A DNA stretch of 6,775 nt from an uncultured Bacillota bacterium. Its GTDB lineage: Bacteria > Bacillota_I > Bacilli_A > RF39 > UBA660. The first letter of the stretch is position 1; every line of letters starts with the position of its first letter. Below the pieces are notes generated by a model. It was not told the origin of the DNA. It worked only from the letters and a program-made list of their open reading frames with translations, and searched no databases. Shown here piece after piece: positions 1 to 6,437 of this stretch. The stretch covers positions 1-6,775 of the forward strand of contig CANDCB010000051.1 in the NCBI GenBank assembly GCA_947383065.1. Direction: 5' to 3'. The position numbers were made by a program, and so were the translations under genes.

Positions 1-259
1 AAATTATAATATACTTCTTAATAATAGTCGTGATCCTTTTAAGAACTATTTTAGTAAGTATGAAATAAGGAAAATTTTAGAACATAATATTACTTATACG
101 TTATCATCTGATCTTTATATAAAGGATATTGAAGAAATGATTATGAAGGGAGCTATTATATCTTTAGACCGTAAGTTTGCTGAGGTAATGGCTGATGATT
201 ATAAAACTTTTGTGTTAATGGCTACAAGGCTATTAGAAGGAGATGATAAAAATGAGTAA
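1..259 (+). CDS. C-terminal end of probable TadZ/CpaE-like ATPase (5' partial)
   Basis: A reading frame is open from the window edge (first full codon at base 2) to TAA at 257-259, giving 85 C-terminal residues. No Walker motifs remain in the visible part, so the assignment is indirect. The piece has the layout of the end of MinD/ParA-like CpaE/TadZ proteins: an N-L-L-N-N-like segment, then 'ITYTLSSDLYI', then 'MIMKGAII' and a closing helix ending 'LMATRLLEG'. In that family this part follows the nucleotide-binding core and describes the 'iP.D.......G' stretch. Its position directly before tadA, with an 8-nt overlap, supports the call because tadZ/cpaE often precedes cpaF/tadA in Bacillota. 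TadZ proteins act as polar localisation factors for the Tad machine. The frame is well supported; the family call is moderate. Another protein of the same operon cannot be excluded without the upstream sequence. Confidence 0.6.
   Translation, partial: NYNILLNNSRDPFKNYFSKYEIRKILEHNITYTLSSDLYIKDIEEMIMKGAIISLDRKFAEVMADDYKTFVLMATRLLEGDDKNE
237..247 (+). promoter_or_regulatory. Shine-Dalgarno site that sets the tadA start
   Basis: AAGGAGATGAT matches the full anti-SD complement AAGGAGGTGAT at 10 of 11 positions. Its AAGGAG core ends at 242. That leaves no spacing to the ATG at 243, which lies inside the site, but a normal 9-nt spacing to the ATG at 252. The start at 252 is therefore preferred. 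The site lies inside the 3' end of the upstream gene. Confidence 0.8.
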
Positions 260-1634
260 TTTATTGGAAGAATTTAATATAAACAGAACATCTTCTAAGT
301 ATGAAAGTAAAGATTATTTGATGTTTAAGGATAAAGAATTACTAGATAAATTTAGGATTAAGATTTTGGAAGATTTAAGTGATAAAGGTTTTGGGAATGA
401 ATATATAAGTAAAGAGTTAATTAATAATGAGATTGATTCTATTACATCTAATTATAGTTTAACTAATAGTGAAAGAAGTTATCTTTTTAATTTAATTGAT
501 GGAGAAACTAATGGTTTTGGACCAATTACAGAGCTTTTGAATGACGATAATGTAACGGAGATAATGGTTAATAGTCCAGAGGATATTTATATTGAAATTG
601 ATGGTGTTTTATGTAAGGATGAGAGTGTATCATTTATTAATGAGGCTCACATTATAAGAACTATTGAAAGACTTATTGAACCAGTAGGGAAATCAATAGA
701 TATAAATCATCCAATGGTCGATGCTAGATTAAATGATGGAAGTAGAATAAATGCAGTTATTCCACCATTATCATTATGTCCTATTATAACAATTCGAAAG
801 TTTAAAAAAAATATTATGGATATTGAGCATTTAATTAGTAGTGGGACATTAACTCCTTATATGGCGAGATTTTTAAGTGCTGCTGTTAAAGCACGTTTGA
901 ATATAATTGTTTCGGGTTCAGCTGGAGCTGGAAAAACAACAATTTTAAATATTTTAAGTAATTTTATTCCAGATAGTGAAAGAGTTATTACAATAGAAGA
1001 TGTTAGAGAGTTAAAACTTCTTCAAAATAATGTTGTATCTTTAGAAACAAGATCTTCAAATTATGACGGGGTTGGAGAAATAACGACTAGGTCTCTTGTA
1101 AAAAATGCTCTTAGAATGCGTCCTGATCGAATTATAATTGGTGAAGTTATGGGGAGTGAGGCATTTGATTTATTGCAAGCTATGAATACTGGTCATGATG
1201 GTTCAATAACTTCAATACATGCTAATAGTCCAATAGATGCTTTAAAAAGATTAGAAACACAAGTTTTAATGGATGGATTGGATGTTCCAATTAAAGCTAT
1301 GCGTGAATATATAGATACAGCAATAGATATTGTTGTTCAAATTGAAAGAATGCGTGATGGAAGACGCAAGATTGTAGATATTTCAGAAGTTATAGATGTA
1401 AAAAATGATGAATATGTTTTGGAAAATATTTTTAAATTTACAAATGATGGTGTAAATAGCCAAGGGATTATTCAAGGTGAGTTCAAATTGCAAGAGTATG
1501 TACCAAGGGCTCTTTTGAAGATTAGAAATGCTGGTATTTTAGATTTAGACGATATGTTTAACTTTAATAAAAATGTTTCTGTAAGTAAGGAAATGCCTAA
1601 GAAGAAAAATGGTTCGGTTAAAAATAAAAAATAA
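252..1634 (+). CDS. tadA: Tad/Flp pilus assembly motor ATPase TadA (CpaF family)
   Basis: This is a cytoplasmic secretion ATPase of the type II/IV (GspE/VirB11) superfamily that powers Tad pilus assembly or secretion as a hexamer on the TadB/TadC platform. The protein is 460 aa from ATG 252; ATG 243 would add three residues but sits in the ribosome-binding site. An N-terminal region of about 85 residues precedes 'GFGPITELL' (88 on). Next come 'DARLNDGSRINAVIPP' (157-172) and 'TIRKF' (180-184), typical CpaF signatures. The Walker A loop is GSAGAGKTT (222-230, Lys228). The Walker B/glutamate segment is 'RIIIGEVMG', with Glu298. The histidine box is 'GHDGSITSIHANS', starting at 314. A lysine-rich tail closes the protein. 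Length is normal for the family. The start overlaps the upstream stop by 8 nt, and tadB follows 11 nt after the stop. One oddity is Met where most relatives have Arg in GEVRG. The family call is secure; the substrate is unknown. Confidence 0.96.
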   Translation: MSNLLEEFNINRTSSKYESKDYLMFKDKELLDKFRIKILEDLSDKGFGNEYISKELINNEIDSITSNYSLTNSERSYLFNLIDGETNGFGPITELLNDDNVTEIMVNSPEDIYIEIDGVLCKDESVSFINEAHIIRTIERLIEPVGKSIDINHPMVDARLNDGSRINAVIPPLSLCPIITIRKFKKNIMDIEHLISSGTLTPYMARFLSAAVKARLNIIVSGSAGAGKTTILNILSNFIPDSERVITIEDVRELKLLQNNVVSLETRSSNYDGVGEITTRSLVKNALRMRPDRIIIGEVMGSEAFDLLQAMNTGHDGSITSIHANSPIDALKRLETQVLMDGLDVPIKAMREYIDTAIDIVVQIERMRDGRRKIVDISEVIDVKNDEYVLENIFKFTNDGVNSQGIIQGEFKLQEYVPRALLKIRNAGILDLDDMFNFNKNVSVSKEMPKKKNGSVKNKK

Positions 1635-1645
1635 GGAGGAGTAAA

Positions 1646-2629
1646 ATGAATAAATATAATACAGTTTTACAAATTTTAGCTATTTTTACTGTAATTTTTA
1701 TTATATATCTTCTTTATTGTTATGTAGTTGGTATTGTGAGAAAAAATAGACTGAAGAATTTTTCTTTAAAGTTAATTGATTATGAGGTAAGTAGTGGTTT
1801 TGTTTATTTTATAGTTTCATTTTTTAGTGTTATTTTAGAGTCAATGGTAATATTTAATAATTTAGCTAAGAGTTATGATCGATATATAATACAAGATAAA
1901 ACTTTGAAAAAAGGGATGGATTTTGTTTCGTTAAAGATTATTTTGGGAATATGTTTGATAGTTTTGTATGTATTTATTACTTTTTTATATAAAGGTGAAC
2001 TCAATGCTTTAATTATATTAGTTACATTTATATTAGGTTTTATTATTCCTGATTTTTATTGCTTTTATTTGGAAAGTAAAAATAAAGTGTTGGTTAATAG
2101 AGATTTATTGAAAGCTATTATCGTTATGAATAATAGTCTTAAAGCAAATCGCAGTCCTGAGCAATCTATTTGTGATGTAATTACGCGTGTTGATGGTCCT
2201 GTTAAAATTGAACTTACAAGAGTTTTAAATGATATAAGACTGGGAATAAAAATAAGTGATGCCTTTAAAAGAATGTATGATAGAACAAATATTAAAGTTG
2301 TATTAACAATTTCACAGAATTTAAGTTTGTTGGGAAAGAGTAGCTCGAATCTTGTTGATGTTTTTGATAACTTAGAAAGTGATTTATTAGAAGATGAAAA
2401 ACAGGAAACAGAGATTAGTGTTATTAAAGGAACTAATAATTTGGCTTTTATTATATATATAATTTTACCTGTGATATTCTTCTTCTATCTTCTTTCTTCA
2501 AATGAAAGTTATCTTAACTTGATATTAGATGAAAGAGGTATTTTAGTGATGCTTACTATTTTAATTTTGTATATATTTTATATATTAATTTTATGGAAAG
2601 TTGTTAAAGGAGTAAGGTCAAATGATTAA
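1646..2629 (+). CDS. tadB: Tad pilus inner-membrane platform protein TadB (T2SSF family)
   Basis: This 327-aa polytopic membrane protein is placed directly after the motor ATPase, as tadB is in Tad loci. Hydrophobic segments lie at about 7-30, 96-115, 119-141, 265-284 and 298-320. The cytoplasmic stretch between the third and fourth (about 150-260) has the helical layout of the type II secretion F (GspF/PilC-like) domain, including 'LLKAIIVMNNSLKANRSPEQ' and a charged 'DNLESDLLEDEKQETE' helix. The order (N-terminal membrane segments, F domain, two C-terminal helices) matches TadB and its length is typical. Known role: with TadC it forms the membrane base on which the TadA hexamer acts. AAGGAGG at 1633-1639, overlapping the tadA stop, gives 6-nt spacing to ATG 1646. 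Sequence conservation in this family is low, so the call rests on topology and context. A TadB/TadC naming swap is possible but gene order favours TadB. Confidence 0.87.
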   Translation: MNKYNTVLQILAIFTVIFIIYLLYCYVVGIVRKNRLKNFSLKLIDYEVSSGFVYFIVSFFSVILESMVIFNNLAKSYDRYIIQDKTLKKGMDFVSLKIILGICLIVLYVFITFLYKGELNALIILVTFILGFIIPDFYCFYLESKNKVLVNRDLLKAIIVMNNSLKANRSPEQSICDVITRVDGPVKIELTRVLNDIRLGIKISDAFKRMYDRTNIKVVLTISQNLSLLGKSSSNLVDVFDNLESDLLEDEKQETEISVIKGTNNLAFIIYIILPVIFFFYLLSSNESYLNLILDERGILVMLTILILYIFYILILWKVVKGVRSND

Positions 2630-3272
2630 AAGTATGAATAGACGTATTAAAGAAAAAATATCTCTTTTAGGCTTAAAAATGAATTATAAATATTTTATAT
2701 ATATGCGTTTTGTGACATGTGTAATTTTGTTTTTGTTTTTACTTTTTGGCGTTGATTATGGTTATTTAGTTTCACCTATTACAACAATAATTTATTATGT
2801 ATTTATTGAATATTTTATTTTAGATTGTGGTATTAAGAGGAGAACTTATTATTTAGAACAAGATGCTTTAGAATTTTTTCCTTTGTTTCTTTTGTCTTTA
2901 AAGAGTGGACGTAATATTAAAAGAGCTATTAAAACTAGTACAGATATTGTGGATAATGAGTTAGCAAAAGAATTTAAACAAGTTTTAAGAACTATAGAGA
3001 TGGGAAAGTCTTTAGATGAAGCATTAGATGATGTAAAAAAGAGGATTCCAAGTACAATTATTAATAATATTATTATTAGTCTTATGGAAGCTAATAGAAT
3101 GGGAAATAGTTTAAATAAAACAATAAATATACAATTATCGTATATTAAAGAAAGACAAAAAAAAGAGAATTTATCTAAATATAAAACTGTATCTTTAAAG
3201 TTAACTTTAATTAGTATTTCTTTTGTATTTATTATAATTTTATTACTGATGGTTTTTAATTATTATTTATAA
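2622..3272 (+). CDS. tadC: Tad pilus inner-membrane platform protein TadC-like (short)
   Basis: This 216-aa membrane protein starts inside the end of tadB with an 8-nt overlap (ATGATTAA). AAAGGAG at 2606-2612 leaves 9 nt to the ATG. Membrane segments lie at about 25-42, 48-68 and 191-215. Between them is a type II secretion F domain (about 80-180). Its first helical pair is 'ALEFFPLFLLSLKSGRNIKRA'-like with 'VLRTIEMGKSLDEAL', and its second half carries 'LMEANRMGNSLNKTI', the G-x-S/L-x-x-A/T turn seen across the family. As the third gene of a tadA-tadB-tadC series it is best called TadC, the partner of TadB in the pilus base. It is shorter than usual TadC proteins (near 300 aa), with a compact N-terminus and one C-terminal helix where two are common. 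The frame shows no sign of a frameshift. It is the last gene before a terminator. Confidence 0.82.
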   Translation: MIKSMNRRIKEKISLLGLKMNYKYFIYMRFVTCVILFLFLLFGVDYGYLVSPITTIIYYVFIEYFILDCGIKRRTYYLEQDALEFFPLFLLSLKSGRNIKRAIKTSTDIVDNELAKEFKQVLRTIEMGKSLDEALDDVKKRIPSTIINNIIISLMEANRMGNSLNKTINIQLSYIKERQKKENLSKYKTVSLKLTLISISFVFIIILLLMVFNYYL

Positions 3273-3291
3273 TTTATTGTAATTTTTAGGG

Positions 3292-3330
3292 ATAATTTAT
3301 TTTATATATAAATAGAATAGAATAAATTAT
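3292..3330 (+). repeat. A/T-only hairpin abutting the tad terminator
   Basis: ATAATTTATTTTAT (3292-3305) can pair with ATAGAATAAATTAT (3317-3330) over 14 consecutive positions. Thirteen are Watson-Crick and one is a T-G wobble; the loop is 11 nt. The outer 10 bp form a perfect inverted repeat. The right arm ends at the base before the terminator stem begins, so the two hairpins could stack in the transcript. In DNA this AT-rich some of this could arise by chance, but the length and exact abutment argue for a real 3'-end structure. Confidence 0.55.
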
Positions 3331-3355
3331 AAAAGACTTTCGTAGTCTTTTTTTT
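3331..3355 (+). terminator. Intrinsic terminator of the tad operon
   Basis: AAAAGACT (3331-3338) pairs perfectly with AGTCTTTT (3344-3351) around the 5-nt loop TTCGT, followed at once by four more T, giving an eight-T run. It lies 58 nt after the tadC stop and just before the promoter of the next unit. It separates the tad genes from the phasin-UbiB genes. The A-tract on the left would also allow some termination on the minus strand. Confidence 0.85.
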
Positions 3356-3365
3356 AGTTTGGTAG

Positions 3366-3376
3366 TATGTTATAAT
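3366..3376 (+). promoter_or_regulatory. Extended -10 promoter for the phasin-UbiB operon
   Basis: TATGTTATAAT contains a perfect TATAAT (3371-3376) preceded by the TRTGN extension typical of Gram-positive SigA promoters. No good -35 box is present: the position at 17-nt spacing is the T run of the terminator. That is acceptable for an extended -10 promoter. Transcription would start near 3383, leaving about 55 nt of leader. This is the only strong promoter seen between the tad genes and the last stop. Confidence 0.7.
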
Positions 3377-3438
3377 TTAAATAATAGGAAAGTTATTTTA
3401 AGAGTTCTTCTATAGTAAATTTGAAAGGATGAAATTAA

Positions 3439-3777
3439 ATGAAAGAAGATTTAAAAACAATATTTTATATGGGGTTGGGGGCTATTTCTGAAATTAGTGA
3501 GAAGATGAAATCAGTAAAAGAGGATCTTTTTAATAAGGGTAAAGAGCTTTATGAAAAGGGAATTATTGCTAATGAAGAATTAAAGCATCATATTAATGAA
3601 GCTATGAAGGAAAATGTTACAGTTGTAAATGTAAATTCTGATATTTCAAAAGAGAATATATTGTCTAGTATTGAAAAATTATCGTCTAAAGAACGTGATG
3701 AGTTAATAAATGCATTAAATAAAAAGGGATGGACTGATGCAGGAAATGATAAAGGAAAAGGAAAGCAAGAATCTTAG
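3439..3777 (+). CDS. Phasin-family-like small coiled-coil protein
   Basis: This 112-aa, highly charged, mostly helical protein has no membrane segment or signal peptide. The first 45 residues, starting 'MKEDLKTIFYMGLGAISEIS' and followed by repeated K/E helices with 'FNKGKELYEKG', match the pattern of the Bacillota group labelled polyhydroxyalkanoate synthesis regulator phasin (COG3937-like): a short hydrophobic L-G-L-G-A patch, then amphipathic helices with E-x-G-K. A second helical part ('SIEKLSSKERDELINALNKK', about 75-94) ends in a Gly/Lys-rich tail. Proteins of this type often sit next to AarF/UbiB kinases, as here. No PHA synthase is seen, so a storage-granule role is not supported; a lipid-surface or UbiB-partner role is inference. 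AAAGGATG at 3424-3431 serves as the ribosome-binding site. The last 41 nt overlap the next gene in another frame. Confidence 0.75.
   Translation: MKEDLKTIFYMGLGAISEISEKMKSVKEDLFNKGKELYEKGIIANEELKHHINEAMKENVTVVNVNSDISKENILSSIEKLSSKERDELINALNKKGWTDAGNDKGKGKQES
3724..3729 (+). promoter_or_regulatory. Shine-Dalgarno site inside the phasin-like gene, sets the UbiB start
   Basis: AAGGGA lies 7 nt before ATG 3737. The next in-frame ATG at 3746 has an AGGAA touching it (no spacing) and so is less likely. No in-frame ATG, GTG or TTG occurs between 3777 and the conserved part of the protein until a TTG near 3855, so the start must lie inside the upstream gene. Confidence 0.6.
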
Positions 3778-5347
3778 TGGGAAGCAACGTTTATTTAATA
3801 TACTTAGTATTTTAAAAAAACATGATGTTTTTAGTGGAATAGATCCTATAAAATTGAGAGAGATTTTAGAAGATTTAGGGCCAACATATATTAAAATTGG
3901 GCAAATTTTATCTAATAGACCAGATATGTTACCACAAGAATATATTGATTCTTTAAGTGAGTTAAGAAGTAATGTTAATCCAATGTCTTACCAAGAAATT
4001 TTGGAAATATTAAGAGAAGAATATGATAATAAATTATTTCAGTTATTCTTATCGATTGATCGTAATCCTTTAGGAAGTGCTTCTATAGCACAGGTTCATA
4101 AAGCAATTTTGAAAGATGGTAGTGAAGTTGTTATAAAGGTTCAACGACGTAATATTAAAGAAACAATGGTGGCAGATATAAGAGTCTTAAAAAAAGCATT
4201 AAGACTTTTACATGTTCAAAGTTTATTTAAAAATATAATATCTTTTGATGATGTTTTAGATGAATTATTAGCAACTACTTTGGAGGAAATGAATTTCTTA
4301 GTTGAAGCTTCACATATAGACGAATTTTATACGGTAAATAAAGAATTAAAGTATATTAAGGTACCTAAAGTTTATAAAAATCTTACTACTGAAAAAGTTT
4401 TAGTTATGGAATATATTGATGGAATAAATATTAATGAGTCGAAGGCTTTAATTGATTCTGGATATGATTTAGAAGAAATTGGTCATAAATTAGCTGATAA
4501 TTATATTTATCAAGCGATTGATATTGGTTATTTTCATGCTGATCCTCATCCTAATAATATAATAATTTCTAATGGTAAGATTGGTTATATAGATTTTGGG
4601 ATGATGGGAAGATTAAATGCTCGTAATAAAGAGTTATTAAAAAGATGTATTATAGCTATTTTTAATAATAATATTAAAGAAGTAGAACATAATTTACTTG
4701 TTATTGGGGAAGCAAAGGGTAATATTAATCATACTAAGTTGTGTCATGATTTAGAGTTAATTCTTGATAAAAATAAGTCAATGGGGATTAAAGATATTAA
4801 TATAACTAAGTTTGCTAATGATTTATTAAATCTTTTGTCTTCTAATAATATAACTTTACCTAAAGATATAACGATGCTTGTAAGAGGAATAGTGGTTTTA
4901 GAAGGTACATTAGAAACTGTTTCGCCTAATATTAGTTTATTACAGGTATTTGAATCACGAGTAAAGAATGTTAGTTTAAAAACGATTTTTAATAAGGAAA
5001 ATCTAGGTAAAGAATTTGGGCTTTTTCTTAATTCTTTGGGAAGTTTAAATCGTATACCAAGTGATTTACATACTTTTTTAAAGAGTATAGGTCGTGGGGA
5101 AGCAAAATTTAATATTGAAGTAACTGATTCTAATAAATTTCTGGATCGTTTTGAAAAGATGATTCATCGTATTGTCGTTTGTATATTAGATGTCGCTTTT
5201 ATTTTAGGAGCCGCTTTAATGGTTTCAAATGGGATTGCGACTAGTGATCAGAGATTTTTATTTTATTTATATGTTGCTGTTGGTTTTATTTTTACAGTAT
5301 GGTTATTTATAAAAATGTATTTTGATAAATTAAATAGAAAAAAATAG
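3737..5347 (+). CDS. ubiB: AarF/ABC1/UbiB family atypical protein kinase-like membrane protein
   Basis: This 536-aa protein carries the full set of UbiB/COQ8/ADCK motifs. KxGQ is 'KIGQ' (53-56), in 'LGPTYIKIGQILSNRPDMLP'. The alanine-rich loop region is 'PLGSASIAQVH' (111-121). The nucleotide-binding lysine is in 'VVIK' (Lys134). 'EEMNFLVEA' (183-191) is the E-x-D/N-F-x-x-E-A motif and 'MEYIDG' (224-229) the hinge. The catalytic loop is 'HADPHPNN' (267-274, Asp269) and the metal-binding DFG is 286-288. Two membrane helices (about 478-500 and 507-526) anchor the C-terminus, as usual for bacterial UbiB. The family has ATPase activity and supports ubiquinone or other isoprenoid-lipid metabolism; in Gram-positive members the substrate is mostly unknown. 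A Gly opens the A-rich loop and Asn replaces Gly in HADPHPGN. It overlaps the phasin-like gene by 41 nt, suggesting translational coupling, and is followed 25 nt later by the unknown membrane protein. Confidence 0.96.
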   Translation: MQEMIKEKESKNLSGKQRLFNILSILKKHDVFSGIDPIKLREILEDLGPTYIKIGQILSNRPDMLPQEYIDSLSELRSNVNPMSYQEILEILREEYDNKLFQLFLSIDRNPLGSASIAQVHKAILKDGSEVVIKVQRRNIKETMVADIRVLKKALRLLHVQSLFKNIISFDDVLDELLATTLEEMNFLVEASHIDEFYTVNKELKYIKVPKVYKNLTTEKVLVMEYIDGININESKALIDSGYDLEEIGHKLADNYIYQAIDIGYFHADPHPNNIIISNGKIGYIDFGMMGRLNARNKELLKRCIIAIFNNNIKEVEHNLLVIGEAKGNINHTKLCHDLELILDKNKSMGIKDINITKFANDLLNLLSSNNITLPKDITMLVRGIVVLEGTLETVSPNISLLQVFESRVKNVSLKTIFNKENLGKEFGLFLNSLGSLNRIPSDLHTFLKSIGRGEAKFNIEVTDSNKFLDRFEKMIHRIVVCILDVAFILGAALMVSNGIATSDQRFLFYLYVAVGFIFTVWLFIKMYFDKLNRKK

Positions 5348-5372
5348 ATAAAAGTTTAGAAGGGAGATTTAT

Positions 5373-6437
5373 ATGGCACATAATAGAAAAGTTTATTTAA
5401 CTATTGCTATTACAATATTTCTTTTTTCTTTTGTTACTTTTTTAATTTATACAGTATATTGTTATGCTTATTATGATAAAAATGAGGAAGAAATATATAC
5501 TACTAATTTTAATAAGCATGATTATAATTATATATATGATAATATTTATAATCCAGAAGACTTAAGTAAAGAAGATTTTAATGTATCTTTAGATTTGATG
5601 TATAATAAGAATAATTTAAGAAATATTTATTATTTATATTATAAAAATACAGATATTTATGATAATGTTGAAGACTTTATTACGACTTATTATTTTGGGG
5701 ATACGATAGTTAAAAGGGATGATATTATTTTTGAAAGTTTTGGTAAAACTAATTTTTTCAAAAGGAGAAGTATAAAGTATTTTACTATAAATTTAAAAAA
5801 TAATCGGGGGTATAAAACTAGTTTAGGATTAAAAAAAGATGTTACTTTAAAAATTGAAGATAATGCAATTTTGAAGTTGAATGATGATCTGTTGAGTTGT
5901 CCTGATTCTTTATGTCATATTGATAATTTATTTGGTGGAGTTTATAAAATTATTTATAAATCAAATAAGAATGAATATTTTGGACTTATATCAATTACCC
6001 AAGATAATGAGATAATTGATATAAGTACTTTAGATAATTTAGTTAAGATAAATGGTAATGATGATGAATCTTCTTCAGATAATCCTGTTATAGAAAACGC
6101 AAAGTTAAATATTGGGAAGTATACTATAAATAAATGTTTTTTAGAAAATAGTTGTGCATCAAAACCTAAAAGTTATCTTCTTTTGAATGAGGATAATACG
6201 GCTCATTTTTATACTTATATTCCTTTTGAAGTAGCTCATGATGATTATTTAGGAACATATGAAATAAAGGGGGAGTTTTTGATTTTAAAATTTGCTAGTC
6301 ATACTTATCGAGTGTTTGATTATGATACTAAAGAATTTACAAATATTGATTCAGATGTTGAAGTAGAAATGCGTTTTAAAATTATAAATCCATCATTAAT
6401 TAGTAATGATTCTTATCAGTTAAAGTATAGTGCATAG
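5373..6437 (+). CDS. Unknown membrane-anchored extracytoplasmic protein, two-part
   Basis: I do not recognise this 354-aa protein. One hydrophobic helix (about 7-30) follows a short basic N-terminus (HNRK), predicting N-in/C-out anchoring without cleavage; no lipobox is seen. The first extracytoplasmic part (about 40-225) has several helices rich in Tyr/Asn/Asp, then beta-like segments ('IKYFTINLKN', 'DVTLKIEDNAILKLND', 'EYFGLISITQDNEIIDI'), a helix-then-sheet layout that recalls NTF2-like folds but is not proof. An acidic/Ser linker (229-238, NDDESSSDNP) leads to a second part (about 245-340): 'GKYTINKC', 'YLLLNEDNTAHFYTY', 'GTYEIKGEFLILKF'. This alternates like a small lipocalin/META-type beta barrel. 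Cysteines form CX4C (176/181) and CX5C (255/261). There is no Trp. AAGGGAG at 5360-5366 gives 6-nt spacing to the ATG. The 25-nt gap to ubiB without a terminator implies co-transcription. The gene is certain; its function is open. Confidence 0.9.
   Translation: MAHNRKVYLTIAITIFLFSFVTFLIYTVYCYAYYDKNEEEIYTTNFNKHDYNYIYDNIYNPEDLSKEDFNVSLDLMYNKNNLRNIYYLYYKNTDIYDNVEDFITTYYFGDTIVKRDDIIFESFGKTNFFKRRSIKYFTINLKNNRGYKTSLGLKKDVTLKIEDNAILKLNDDLLSCPDSLCHIDNLFGGVYKIIYKSNKNEYFGLISITQDNEIIDISTLDNLVKINGNDDESSSDNPVIENAKLNIGKYTINKCFLENSCASKPKSYLLLNEDNTAHFYTYIPFEVAHDDYLGTYEIKGEFLILKFASHTYRVFDYDTKEFTNIDSDVEVEMRFKIINPSLISNDSYQLKYSA

Noticed and set aside
243..251. ATG at 243 as the tadA start
   Set aside because: It lies within the AAGGAGATGAT ribosome-binding site with no spacing; ATG 252 has 9-nt spacing.
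3383..3438. Riboswitch or leader attenuator before the phasin-like gene
   Set aside because: The leader is only about 55 nt, with a weak 6-bp AAATAA/TTATTT stem beginning just before it and no terminator inside it; too little for a known riboswitch.
3439..3777. Polyhydroxyalkanoate storage locus
   Set aside because: Only the phasin-like protein is present; no PHA synthase, thiolase or reductase gene is in the window, and this protein type commonly neighbours AarF/UbiB without PHA genes.
5348..5372. Separate promoter or terminator between ubiB and the last gene
   Set aside because: The 25-nt gap holds only the ribosome-binding site; no hairpin or -10/-35 pair was found.
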